The notes beneath the pieces are model-generated. The model did no database searches. It was not told where the DNA came from and was given only the letters and a program-made list of their open reading frames with translations. From Burkholderia lata (GTDB taxonomy: Bacteria; Pseudomonadota; Gammaproteobacteria; Burkholderiales; Burkholderiaceae), in the NCBI RefSeq assembly GCF_902499335.1, contig NZ_CABVQK010000013.1, forward strand, positions 186,001-250,000: a DNA stretch of 64,000 nucleotides. The letters run 5' to 3'. Below are positions 36,637 to 45,187 of the stretch, in pieces (the stretch's first letter is position 1; each line of letters begins with the position of its first letter). A program made the translations under genes and the position numbers.

Positions 36637-37281
36637 TCATTCGGCGTCGGGCTGCGCGCCGGGCTCGGCGGCCTTGAATGCATCGAGCGTCGACGCATGG
36701 TCGACGATCCGCTGGATCGTCGGATAACGCGTCGTGTCGATCGAGAAGCGGTTCGCGTTGAACACCTGCGGCACGAGGCACACGTCGGCGAGCGTCGGCG
36801 TGTCGCCGAAACACAACTTGCCGGTGCGCGGATCGCTCGCGAGGCGCGTCTCGAGCGTGTCGAAGCCCGCCTCGATCCAGTGGCGGTACCACGCGTTCTT
36901 CGCGTCCTCGGGCACCTTCAGCGTGTGCTTCAGGTACTTCAGCACGCGCAGGTTGTTGAGCGGATGGATTTCGCACGCGATCTGCAGCGCGACCGCACGC
37001 ACATACGCGCGATCGACCGGCTGCTTCGGCAGCAGCGCCGGCTCCGGATGGGTTTCCTCGAGATATTCGATGATCGCGAGCGACTGCTGCAGCGTCGCGT
37101 CGCCGTCGATCAGCGTCGGCACGACCGCATCCGGATTCAGCGCGCGGTACGCGTCCTTCAGCTGCTCGCCGCCGTCGCGCAGCATGTGCACGGGGACATA
37201 GTCGAACGGCAGCTGCTTCAGGTTCAGGGCGATCCGCACGCGGTACGACGCGGAACTGCGGAAATAGCTGTAAAGCTTCAT
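36637..37281 (-). CDS. maiA: Maleylacetoacetate isomerase (zeta-class GST)
   Basis: A 214-residue thioredoxin-fold GST. The zeta-class SSASYRVRIALNLK segment lies at residues 8-21, with VPTLIDGD and QQSLAIIEYLEETHP forming the glutathione site. It isomerises maleylacetoacetate to fumarylacetoacetate with glutathione in tyrosine degradation. ATG 37281 begins MKLYSYFRSS; the ORF can run to 37431 without homology. No other tyrosine-catabolic gene is adjacent, so a related GST role is possible. Confidence 0.9.
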   Translation of the reverse strand: MKLYSYFRSSASYRVRIALNLKQLPFDYVPVHMLRDGGEQLKDAYRALNPDAVVPTLIDGDATLQQSLAIIEYLEETHPEPALLPKQPVDRAYVRAVALQIACEIHPLNNLRVLKYLKHTLKVPEDAKNAWYRHWIEAGFDTLETRLASDPRTGKLCFGDTPTLADVCLVPQVFNANRFSIDTTRYPTIQRIVDHASTLDAFKAAEPGAQPDAE

Positions 37282-37475
37282 GGGATGTCTCTCGTAGTCG
37301 TATTCGGCCGGCGACGGCACGGGCGCGGCGCAGCCGGCGCGCGCACCGCCGGGAACCAGAGTGTAGCGCGCCGCGCCGCGCGGCCTCGCTTGCGACGGCC
37401 GCACCCGTGCGATACTCGGGGCATTCCTCACCGCTCACAGCGCGGCCCGATGCCGGCCGCCCGCCCCACGCCCCG

Positions 37476-38450
37476 ATGACCGCTTCCCACGATCCCGCCG
37501 CCGTTCCGTTCCCGTGCGCCCGCTTCATCAAGGAAATCGGCCGCGGCCCGCACGGCGCACGCGCGCTGTCCGCCGAGGACACGTTCGAGCTCTATCGCGC
37601 GATGCTCGACGCGCGCGTGTCCGACGTCGAACTCGGCGCGATCCTGATCGCCTACCGGCTGAAGGGCGAATCCGCCGACGAGCTGGCCGCGATGCTCGCC
37701 GCCGCGCAGGCGTCGTTCGAGCCGGTACACGTGCAGGACGCCGCGTTCCGCCCCGTGTCGATCCCGAGCTACAACGGCGCGCGCAAGCAGCCGAACCTCG
37801 TGCCGCTGCTCGCGCTGCTGCTCGCCCGCGAAGGCGTGCCGGTGCTCGTGCATGGTGTCGAGAAGGATCCGGGCCGTGTAACGAGCGCCGAGATCTTCTC
37901 GGCGCTGTCGCTCGCGCCGTCGACGTCGCACGATGCGATCGAGGACACGCTTGCCGAGCGCCGCGTCGCGTTCGCGTCGATCGAGGTGCTGGCGCCGCGC
38001 ATCGCACACCTGCTGTCGATGCGCAGCGTGCTCGGCGTGCGCAACTCGACGCACACGCTCGTGAAGATCCTGCAGCCGTTTGCGCCGGCCGGCCTGCGGC
38101 TCGTCAACTACACGCACCCGCCGTACCGCGACAGCCTGGCTCAATTGTTCCGCGACCATCCGGACGCCGCGCTCGGCGGCGCGCTGCTGGCACGCGGCAC
38201 CGAGGGCGAAGCCGTTGCCGATACGCGGCGCCAGGTGCAGGTCGACTGGCTGCACGACGGCGTGTGCGACACGCTGATCGAGGCCGAGCGCTCGTCGACC
38301 GATGCGCCCCCTGTCGCCCTGCCCGAATCGCGCGACGCGGCCACGACGGCCGCGTGGACGGACGCCGTATTGCGCGGCGAAGTGGCAGTGCCCGACACGG
38401 TCTCGCGGCAGGTCGCGACGATCGTGCAGATCGCCCGCATCGCGCGCTGA
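37476..38450 (+). CDS. ybiB: YbiB/TrpD2 family DNA-binding protein
   Basis: A 324-residue member of glycosyltransferase family 3 (anthranilate phosphoribosyltransferase fold) of the YbiB/TrpD2 group. The N-terminal helical domain (FELYRAMLDARVSDVELGAILIAYRLKGES) and SYNGARKQPNLVPLLALLLAR are characteristic. E. coli YbiB binds DNA non-specifically and is SOS-linked. Compare real TrpD: the PRPP-binding GTGG motif is absent. leuA follows after a regulatory leader. Confidence 0.88.
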   Translation: MTASHDPAAVPFPCARFIKEIGRGPHGARALSAEDTFELYRAMLDARVSDVELGAILIAYRLKGESADELAAMLAAAQASFEPVHVQDAAFRPVSIPSYNGARKQPNLVPLLALLLAREGVPVLVHGVEKDPGRVTSAEIFSALSLAPSTSHDAIEDTLAERRVAFASIEVLAPRIAHLLSMRSVLGVRNSTHTLVKILQPFAPAGLRLVNYTHPPYRDSLAQLFRDHPDAALGGALLARGTEGEAVADTRRQVQVDWLHDGVCDTLIEAERSSTDAPPVALPESRDAATTAAWTDAVLRGEVAVPDTVSRQVATIVQIARIAR

Positions 38451-38486
38451 CGGCACGCTCGCGAACCGGCCCCGCTTGCAGGGCAT

Positions 38487-38516
38487 TTGACACGCGAGCG
38501 CATCCTGGCATAGAGT
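38487..38516 (+). promoter_or_regulatory. Strong promoter of the leuA leader
   Basis: A consensus TTGACA (38487-38492), an 18-base spacer and TAGAGT (38511-38516). The predicted start of transcription, 6-8 bases past the -10, falls at 38523-38524, on the ATG of the leader ORF. Confidence 0.7.
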
Positions 38517-38523
38517 TGCCGTC

Positions 38524-38598
38524 ATGCGTTCCTTTCCGAACACCCTCCGAATTACCTCCGGCCGCCTAGCGCGGCCGCTATCGCTACGACTAGCCTAA
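38524..38598 (+). CDS. Putative leucine attenuator leader peptide
   Basis: A 24-codon ORF, MRSFPNTLRI-TSGRLARPLSLRLA, ending TAA. Five codons are Leu, four of them CTA (38566, 38578, 38584, 38590), a very rare codon in this GC-rich genome; the last two flank an Arg CGA. The 3' end folds into a hairpin (38583-38611) that includes the last two CTA codons and the stop. It lies 232 bases upstream of leuA behind a strong promoter. This is the pattern of an amino-acid attenuator. No Shine-Dalgarno is seen, fitting a leaderless start. It resembles leuL in function but not, as far as I can tell, in sequence. Confidence 0.65.
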   Translation: MRSFPNTLRITSGRLARPLSLRLA

Positions 38599-38611
38599 GG
38601 CTGTCGTAGCG
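38583..38611 (+). promoter_or_regulatory. Hairpin overlapping the leader-peptide Leu codons
   Basis: GCTACGAC-T-AGCC / GGCT-GTCGTAGC with a TAA loop makes a 12-bp stem with one bulge. The loop is the leader stop codon. A ribosome stalled on the CTA codons would prevent its folding. Confidence 0.65.
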
Positions 38612-38830
38612 CCGTGTGCTGTCCGCACGGTCCCTCCCAGCAGTTCCTCGCAGTACCCCTCTCGCAGTTTTTACAACCCGAAGTCGTCAGCATTCGTCCG
38701 TCTATCCGTCGGCCGACTCGCGAAGATCATCCGCATCCGCAGCGCGTTCACGTGCCGCGGAGCGAGGCAGCGCCAACCGTCGCCCATGCCGCCCGTCTTC
38801 GCTCGCGACTTGAGACCCGAGGTCCAGAAG

Positions 38831-40477
38831 ATGCAGCGCAATCCGCAAGACAAGTACCGTCCGTTCGAGCCCGTCCGCCTCAATGGCCGCAAATGGCCGT
38901 CGCGCACCATCGAGCGCGCGCCCGTCTGGATGAGCACCGACCTGCGCGACGGCAACCAGTCGCTGATCGAGCCGATGAGCATCGAGCAGAAGCTCGAGTT
39001 CTTCGAGATGCTGGTCGCGATCGGGTTCAAGGAGATCGAAGTCGGTTTTCCATCGGCGTCGCAAACCGACTTCGATTTCGTCCGCAAGCTGATCGACGAC
39101 AAGCGGATTCCCGACGACGTGACGATCGAAGTGCTCGTGCAGGCGCGCGAAGACCTGATCGCCCGCACGTTCGACGCGCTCGAAGGCGTGCCGCGCGCGA
39201 TCGTGCACCTGTACAACGCGGTCTGCCCGTCGTTCCGCCGCATCGTGTTCGGGATGTCGAAGGCCGACGTGAAGGCGCTCGCGATCGACGGCACGCGCAT
39301 CATCAAGGAACACGCCGCCGCGCGCCCCGACACGCAGTGGACCTTCCAGTACTCGCCGGAAACCTTCAGCATGACCGAGCTGACGTTCGCGCGCGAGATC
39401 TGCGACGCGGTCGCGCAGACCTGGCGGCCGACCCGCGACCACAAGATGATCGTCAACCTGCCGGCCACCGTCGAAGCCGCGGGCCCGAACGTGTTCGCCG
39501 ACCAGATCGAGTGGATGGACCGCAACCTCGCGTATCGCGACAGCATCGTACTGTCCGTGCATCCGCACAACGATCGCGGCACCGCGGTCGCGGCAGCCGA
39601 ACTCGCGCTGCTCGCGGGCGCCGACCGCATCGAGGGCTGCCTGTTCGGCAACGGCGAACGCACCGGCAACGTCGATCTCGTCACGCTCGCGCTGAATCTC
39701 TACACGCAGGGCATCGATCCGGGCCTCGATTTCTCCGACATCGATGCCGTGCGCCGCGTCGTCGAACGCTGCAACCAGATTCCCGTGCATCCGCGCCATC
39801 CGTACGCAGGCGACCTCGTGTTCACCGCCTTCTCGGGCTCGCACCAGGACGCGATCCGCAAGGGCTTCGCGCAACAGCGCCCCGACGCGGCCTGGGAAGT
39901 GCCGTACCTGCCCATCGACCCGGCCGATCTCGGCCGCAGCTACGACGCGGTGATCCGCGTAAACAGCCAGTCCGGCAAGGGCGGCGCGACGTTCCTGCTC
40001 GAGCGCGGGATGGGCTTCACGCCGACGCGCCGCGTGCAGATCGAATTCAGCCATGCGGTGCAGACGCTTGCCGACGCATCCGGCGAGGAAGTGACGGGCG
40101 ACGCGATCTGCGCGCTGTTCGCGCGCGAATTCTTCGACACCGACGGGCCGGCCACGCGTCACGGCAGCGGCGCGCGCTGGCAGAACCGCGAGATCGCGAC
40201 GGCGCCGGCGGCGGACACGACGCCCGACGATGCGGTGCGACGCTTTGCCGCGGCATTCGCGGCCACCGCCGGCGCGGCGATCGACGTCGCGTCGTGCGAA
40301 CACGCGCGCACCACGGACGGGCGGATCGCGGTATCGGTCGGCTGCCGGGTCGGCGATGCACCGCTGCGGCACGGCGTCGGCCTGCACGCCGATGCGGCGA
40401 GCGCCGCCCTCGATGCGGTCGTCAGCGCGATCAACCGCTCGGCCTGGCACTGCGCGGATCGCCGCGCGGCGGCCTGA
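38831..40477 (+). CDS. leuA: 2-isopropylmalate synthase
   Basis: A 548-residue LeuA of the type 2 (yeast-like) group. The catalytic TIM barrel carries STDLRDGNQSL near residue 35 and HPHNDRGTAVAAAELALLAGADRIEGCLFGNGERTGN near 240; a C-terminal regulatory domain (about 430-548) senses leucine. It condenses acetyl-CoA with 2-ketoisovalerate, the first step of leucine synthesis. I take ATG 38831, with GAGG at 8 bases, rather than ATG 38786. A rare-codon Leu leader peptide precedes it, suggesting attenuation in addition to feedback. Confidence 0.95.
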   Translation: MQRNPQDKYRPFEPVRLNGRKWPSRTIERAPVWMSTDLRDGNQSLIEPMSIEQKLEFFEMLVAIGFKEIEVGFPSASQTDFDFVRKLIDDKRIPDDVTIEVLVQAREDLIARTFDALEGVPRAIVHLYNAVCPSFRRIVFGMSKADVKALAIDGTRIIKEHAAARPDTQWTFQYSPETFSMTELTFAREICDAVAQTWRPTRDHKMIVNLPATVEAAGPNVFADQIEWMDRNLAYRDSIVLSVHPHNDRGTAVAAAELALLAGADRIEGCLFGNGERTGNVDLVTLALNLYTQGIDPGLDFSDIDAVRRVVERCNQIPVHPRHPYAGDLVFTAFSGSHQDAIRKGFAQQRPDAAWEVPYLPIDPADLGRSYDAVIRVNSQSGKGGATFLLERGMGFTPTRRVQIEFSHAVQTLADASGEEVTGDAICALFAREFFDTDGPATRHGSGARWQNREIATAPAADTTPDDAVRRFAAAFAATAGAAIDVASCEHARTTDGRIAVSVGCRVGDAPLRHGVGLHADAASAALDAVVSAINRSAWHCADRRAAA

Positions 40478-40562
40478 GCGCCAGGTTCCGCTTCAGGGTT
40501 CAACCGTCAGCGAGCGGGGCGTGACCGCCCGTGCGCCGCGCGATCCGCGCCGCACGAGGCAG

Positions 40563-40587
40563 TAAAAAGCGGCCCAGAAGGCCGCTT
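40563..40587 (-). terminator. Terminator of the NTF2-like gene
   Basis: A minus-strand AGCGGCC/GGCCGCT stem is followed by TTTTTAC. It may also stop leuA transcription less efficiently from the other side. Confidence 0.75.
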
Positions 40588-40620
40588 CGGTCGGGACATG
40601 AAAAGGAGCGCCACGCGCGC

Positions 40621-41004
40621 TCATGTCTCGGTCGCGCACCGCGTCGCCTGCCACGCGAACAGGCTCCAGCGCCCCTGTTCGTGGGTGTGGACGGAGGTAT
40701 ACGCAATCGGGAAGACCAGGCCGCCGTTGTTCGTTTCCATCTCGATCAACGCGCGCCCGGTGACGATGCAGGTCTCATCGCCGACGGGCAGCACGTCCTG
40801 CGACTGGATTTCGATCTGGCGATAGCGGCGGCGACCGGCGACGATGGCGTCGATGAACTGCTGCTTGGTTTCGCGTTTGCCATTGGTGTGCACGAAGAAC
40901 ACCTTGTCCGACAAAAGCGCGTCGAGCGCCTCGCCGTCCCCGTCCACCATCGCCCGGAACCGATCGCGCTCGAGCGCGCGGATCGCATCGACCACCTTCG
41001 CCAT
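40621..41004 (-). CDS. SnoaL/NTF2-like protein (DUF4440 type)
   Basis: A 127-residue cystatin/NTF2-like fold protein. Typical features are the N-terminal helix pair ALERDRFRAMVDGDGEALDALLSDKVFFVH and the strands TCIVTGRALIEME and GRWSLFAWQATR. Such proteins bind small ligands or act as isomerases; no function can be given here. ATG 41004 has AGGAG at 7 bases, better than ATG 41022. It is 45 bases downstream of the PagL-like gene on the same strand. Confidence 0.78.
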   Translation of the reverse strand: MAKVVDAIRALERDRFRAMVDGDGEALDALLSDKVFFVHTNGKRETKQQFIDAIVAGRRRYRQIEIQSQDVLPVGDETCIVTGRALIEMETNNGGLVFPIAYTSVHTHEQGRWSLFAWQATRCATET

Positions 41005-41049
41005 CGCCTGACTCCTCGGCAACGCGCACGCCGTGCGCGGGCATGCGGA

Positions 41050-41619
41050 TCAGAAGTTGTACTGCAAGTAGAACTGGTGGAAATTTATACCAGGATTCGG
41101 CTCTTTGATACCCGCGTTAGACACATGTTCAAAACGGTAGCCGACCTGATACTGTTGCCGTTGGCCGAACTGCACGCCCACTCCCGCCGTCGGCGCGAAC
41201 TGGAACGCAGTCCCCATCGAGAAGCGATCCGAAATCGTCGGGTGCGTCAGCAGCCGGATGCCGCCACCGGCCTCGATGAACGGGCGGATCTCCCCGGCGC
41301 TCTTGATGAAGCGGAACATCGGCGTCACGCCGAATTCGCCGATGCTGCTGTGAACGTTGCCGCCCGTGTGCCAGTAGCCGGCGTGCCCTTCGACCACGAA
41401 CGCAAAGTGCCAGCCGCCGATTTCCCACCAGTTCCAGCCCGGATCCCACACCACGCCGAGATCGCCCTTGTCGACCCCGTGGCGATCCGAAAAACCGCCG
41501 CCCGCCTGAATCCCCCACCGATCCGCGCATGCCGCACCCGATCCGCCCAGAAGGGACGCCGCCAGCATCGCGTGCAGCGCAAGCCGGCTGCGGGGCCGGC
41601 GATTCTTCTTATTGTTCAT
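41050..41619 (-). CDS. pagL: PagL-like lipid A 3-O-deacylase
   Basis: A 189-residue protein with a signal peptide (about 1-33, ending in GAACA) and an 8-strand outer-membrane barrel ending in the aromatic F of YLQYNF. The PagL catalytic segment is visible as YRFEHVSNAGIKEPNPGINF, where His and Ser are the expected catalytic residues, with Asn-Pro-Gly downstream. PagL removes the 3-O acyl chain of lipid A and so lowers TLR4 stimulation. ATG 41619 has GGAG at 7 bases; the ORF extension to 41631 begins at a TTG. It is divergent from rpoH. Confidence 0.87.
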   Translation of the reverse strand: MNNKKNRRPRSRLALHAMLAASLLGGSGAACADRWGIQAGGGFSDRHGVDKGDLGVVWDPGWNWWEIGGWHFAFVVEGHAGYWHTGGNVHSSIGEFGVTPMFRFIKSAGEIRPFIEAGGGIRLLTHPTISDRFSMGTAFQFAPTAGVGVQFGQRQQYQVGYRFEHVSNAGIKEPNPGINFHQFYLQYNF

Positions 41620-41890
41620 CTGACACTCCAACTTTGTGGGTTGAATGGAGCCTGCCGCTTCGGCCGGCTCGAGCGAACTGAATGGTATGGTAAAGGACTT
41701 TTCGGATCGGCATCACAAAGCGAAATGGCTTCCTTCCAAAACGACAAAAATTGAAATCGTCTACTGATTACCATCAGAAACAACGGCTTACGGAACTTCG
41801 CTGCGCTCCCTCTGTCGCAGAATAGACTATCGACTCCACTTGCTCGATAGAAAAAGCGGGAACTCCGATGCCCACGCTTGCTCTAAGGAA

Positions 41891-41917
41891 TTAGCACTCG
41901 GATTGCGGGAGTGCTAA
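41891..41917 (+). promoter_or_regulatory. CIRCE operator (HrcA site) upstream of rpoH
   Basis: TTAGCACTC-N9-GAGTGCTAA is an exact match to the CIRCE consensus. It ends 63 bases before the rpoH start codon. A TAAGAT overlapping the right arm (41915-41920) could be a -10. Confidence 0.95.
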
Positions 41918-41980
41918 GATGGCCCACGGAATCTCATTCGAGACCGGGGGTTTGTCCCTGATTCCAAAGGAGTTTTTTTA

Positions 41981-42916
<936 letters not shown>

Positions 42917-42943
42917 ATCACTGCGATTTAGAGCGCCTCATCG

Positions 42944-42976
42944 AAAACCGCTGCCCGACCGGCAGCGGTTTTTTTT
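42944..42976 (+). terminator. Terminator after rpoH
   Basis: A CCGCTGCC/GGCAGCGG stem with a 5-base loop is followed by a T-run. Confidence 0.92.
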
Positions 42977-43307
42977 CGCCCGTCTTTTCCCCTGCTTTTC
43001 ATTCGCTTCTTCGATCGCTTCTTCGATCGTTTCCCCGCTCGTTTCTTCACGCGCTTCAGTGCGGATCAATTGACCTGATTCGTCAGGTAATAGGCAGTTT
43101 CCGGGCCCCTTCCGCATAACCTTGATCTGCCTCAAGTTTCGGCCCGTGTTTCGCGACGGTCTGCCGCAGCGCAGCACTCGGCATCGGAAAGCCGTCCTTT
43201 TAAAATTGGCATGTCAGGCGCAAAAGGATTAAAACAGCTTCACGGCCGTCATATATCCGACGTAAAGTCGCCCCAAATCAGACCTAAATCGATTCAGGAT
43301 AATCGCC
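42977..43307. other. Regulatory gap between rpoH and cydP
   Basis: About 330 bases without a supported gene. It holds tandem CTTCTTCGATCG-like repeats (43008-43030), the inverted repeat ACCTGA-TTCG-TCAGGT (43073-43088), an FNR-like box (43122-43135) and AT-richer DNA with -10-like hexamers (43252-43257, 43299-43304) before cydP. The minus-strand ORF across it has no recognisable content. Confidence 0.5.
43122..43135 (+). promoter_or_regulatory. FNR/ANR-like box upstream of cyd
   Basis: TTGAT-CTGC-CTCAA matches TTGAT-N4-ATCAA at 9 of 10 positions. It lies 186 bases (centre to centre) upstream of a second, perfect box. Confidence 0.55.
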
Positions 43308-43321
43308 TTGATCTCGATCAA
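43308..43321 (+). promoter_or_regulatory. Perfect FNR/ANR box overlapping the cydP start
   Basis: TTGAT-CTCG-ATCAA matches the FNR consensus at all ten positions. Its first three bases are the TTG start codon proposed for cydP. An AGGATAAT lies directly upstream. Confidence 0.65.
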
Positions 43322-43586
43322 TAAAGAGCCTGCGCCGCCTCCCCCGCGGCCGGCCGGAACGATCGGCTGGCGCGCGCGCATCGCCGCGTGGGCACGCGGC
43401 CCGACCCTCGCCCGCGACATCACCCTGGTGCTGATCGTCAAGCTGATCCTCCTGATGTCGCTCAAATACGCATTCTTCAATCATCCGCAGGCCGAGCACA
43501 TGTCGTTGCCGCCTGCCGCCGTCGCCGAGAAGCTGCTCTCGGTACCGGCGCCTGCACCCACCGAGGGAGACCACCATGATAAGTAG
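43308..43586 (+). CDS. cydP: Cytochrome bd oxidase small subunit CydP
   Basis: A 92-residue protein with a Pro-rich N-terminus and one membrane helix (about 40-58, ITLVLIVKLILLMSLKYAFF), then a Pro/Ala tail. It fits the CydP family placed before cydA in betaproteobacteria, where it supports bd oxidase. TTG 43308 is the only start available in frame before the helix (a stop lies at 43263) and has AGGAT at 8 bases. A perfect FNR box overlaps that start, which is odd. The stop overlaps the cydA ATG by 11 bases. Confidence 0.78.
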   Translation: MISINKEPAPPPPRPAGTIGWRARIAAWARGPTLARDITLVLIVKLILLMSLKYAFFNHPQAEHMSLPPAAVAEKLLSVPAPAPTEGDHHDK

Positions 43587-45156
43587 CGAAGTCGTCGATC
43601 TGTCGCGTCTGCAGTTCGGCATCACGGCGCTCTACCACTTCCTGTTCGTGCCGCTGACGCTCGGCCTGTCCTGGCTGCTCGTCATCATGGAAGCTGTTTA
43701 CGTGATGACCGGCAAACAGGTCTACAAGGACATGACCCAGTTCTGGGGCAAGCTGTTCGGGATCAACTTTGCGATGGGCGTGACCACCGGCATCACGCTC
43801 GAATTCCAGTTCGGCACGAACTGGTCGTACTACTCGCACTATGTCGGCGACATCTTCGGCGTGCCGCTCGCGGTCGAAGGCCTGATGGCGTTCTTCCTCG
43901 AATCGACGTTCGTCGGCCTGTTCTTCTTCGGCTGGAACCGCCTGTCGAAGGTCAAGCACCTGATGGTCACGTTCCTCGTCGCGCTCGGCTCGAACCTGTC
44001 CGCGCTGTGGATCCTCGTTGCGAACGGCTGGATGAACAACCCGGTCGGCGCCGAGTTCAACTACCAGACGATGCGCATGGAGATGACGAACCTGTTCGAC
44101 GTGCTGTTCAACCCGGTCGCGCAGGTGAAGTTCGTGCACACGGTGTCGGCCGGCTACGTGTCGGCGGCGATGTTCGTGCTTGGCGTGTCGTCGTGGTACC
44201 TGCTGAAGAAGCGCGATGTCGACTTCGCACTGCGCTCGTTCGCGGTCGCGGCCGGCTTCGGCCTCGCGGCGACGCTGTGCGTGATCGTGCTCGGCGACGA
44301 ATCGGGCTATACGACCGGCGAAGTGCAGAAGATGAAGCTCGCCGCGATCGAATCCGAATGGGAAACGCAGCCGGCACCCGCATCGTTCACGCTGATCGGC
44401 ATTCCGAACCAGGAAGCACAGCGCACCGACTACGCGATCAAGATCCCGTATGCACTCGGCCTGATCGCGACGCGCTCGATCGACGAACCGGTGATCGGCC
44501 TGCGCGAGCTCGCGAAGCACAGCGAGGAGCACATCCAGAGCGGGATGGTCGCGTACGGCGCGCTGCAGAAGATCAAGCAGGGCGACACGAGCGACGCGAC
44601 CCGCGCGCTGTTCGACCAGCACAAGCAGTATCTCGGCTACGGGCTGATGCTCAAGCAGTTCACGCCGAACGTGGTCGATGCGACGCCCGAGCAGATCAAG
44701 GCCGCCGCGAAGAAGACGATCCCGCCGGTCGCGCCCGTGTTCTTCTCGTTCCGGATCATGGTGGCCCTCGGCTTCCTGTTCGTCGCGACGTTCATTGCCG
44801 CGTTCTGGTTCTGCGCACGCCGCGAACTGCTGCAGGACAACCGCCGCTGGTTCCTCCGCTATGCGGTGTGGGCGATCCCGCTGCCGTGGATCGCGATCGA
44901 ATTCGGCTGGATCGTCGCCGAGCTCGGCCGCCAGCCGTGGACGATCGCCGGCGTGCTGCCGACGCACCTGTCCGCGTCGAGCCTGCAGCCGAGCGACCTG
45001 TACCTGAGTCTCGCGGGCTTCATCCTGTTCTATACCGCGCTGTTCGTCATCGAGATCAAGCTGATGTTCAAGTACGCGCGCCTCGGCCCGTCGTCGCTGC
45101 ATACCGGCCGCTATCACCACGAAATCGCGGCCGCCAGCGAGCGCGCCCCGGCCTGA
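43576..45156 (+). CDS. cydA: Cytochrome bd ubiquinol oxidase subunit I
   Basis: A 526-residue CydA with nine or so membrane helices. It begins VVDLSRLQFGITALYHFLFVPLTLG with the heme b595 His; the Q-loop and GWIVAELGRQPW near residue 445 are typical. Together with CydB it oxidises ubiquinol and reduces O2 to water with high affinity at low oxygen. The ATG overlaps the end of cydP, and cydB follows 31 bases later. FNR-like boxes upstream fit micro-aerobic control. Confidence 0.97.
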   Translation: MISSEVVDLSRLQFGITALYHFLFVPLTLGLSWLLVIMEAVYVMTGKQVYKDMTQFWGKLFGINFAMGVTTGITLEFQFGTNWSYYSHYVGDIFGVPLAVEGLMAFFLESTFVGLFFFGWNRLSKVKHLMVTFLVALGSNLSALWILVANGWMNNPVGAEFNYQTMRMEMTNLFDVLFNPVAQVKFVHTVSAGYVSAAMFVLGVSSWYLLKKRDVDFALRSFAVAAGFGLAATLCVIVLGDESGYTTGEVQKMKLAAIESEWETQPAPASFTLIGIPNQEAQRTDYAIKIPYALGLIATRSIDEPVIGLRELAKHSEEHIQSGMVAYGALQKIKQGDTSDATRALFDQHKQYLGYGLMLKQFTPNVVDATPEQIKAAAKKTIPPVAPVFFSFRIMVALGFLFVATFIAAFWFCARRELLQDNRRWFLRYAVWAIPLPWIAIEFGWIVAELGRQPWTIAGVLPTHLSASSLQPSDLYLSLAGFILFYTALFVIEIKLMFKYARLGPSSLHTGRYHHEIAAASERAPA

Positions 45157-45187
45157 GCACGCACCTGAAACGGAACAAGGAATCGCT

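Noticed and set aside
38611..38672. An intrinsic terminator closing the leuA attenuator at the T5 run (38668-38672).
   Set aside because: The bases before the T-run are direct repeats (CTCGCAG) rather than a stem; CCGTGTG/CGCACGG (about 38612-38631) lacks a T-run.
42938..43177. A 79-codon minus-strand ORF after rpoH with a Glu/Arg-rich middle.
   Set aside because: It begins in AT-richer DNA, runs through the rpoH terminator, and the Glu-rich part comes from short tandem CTTCTTCGATCG-like repeats; no ribosome site.
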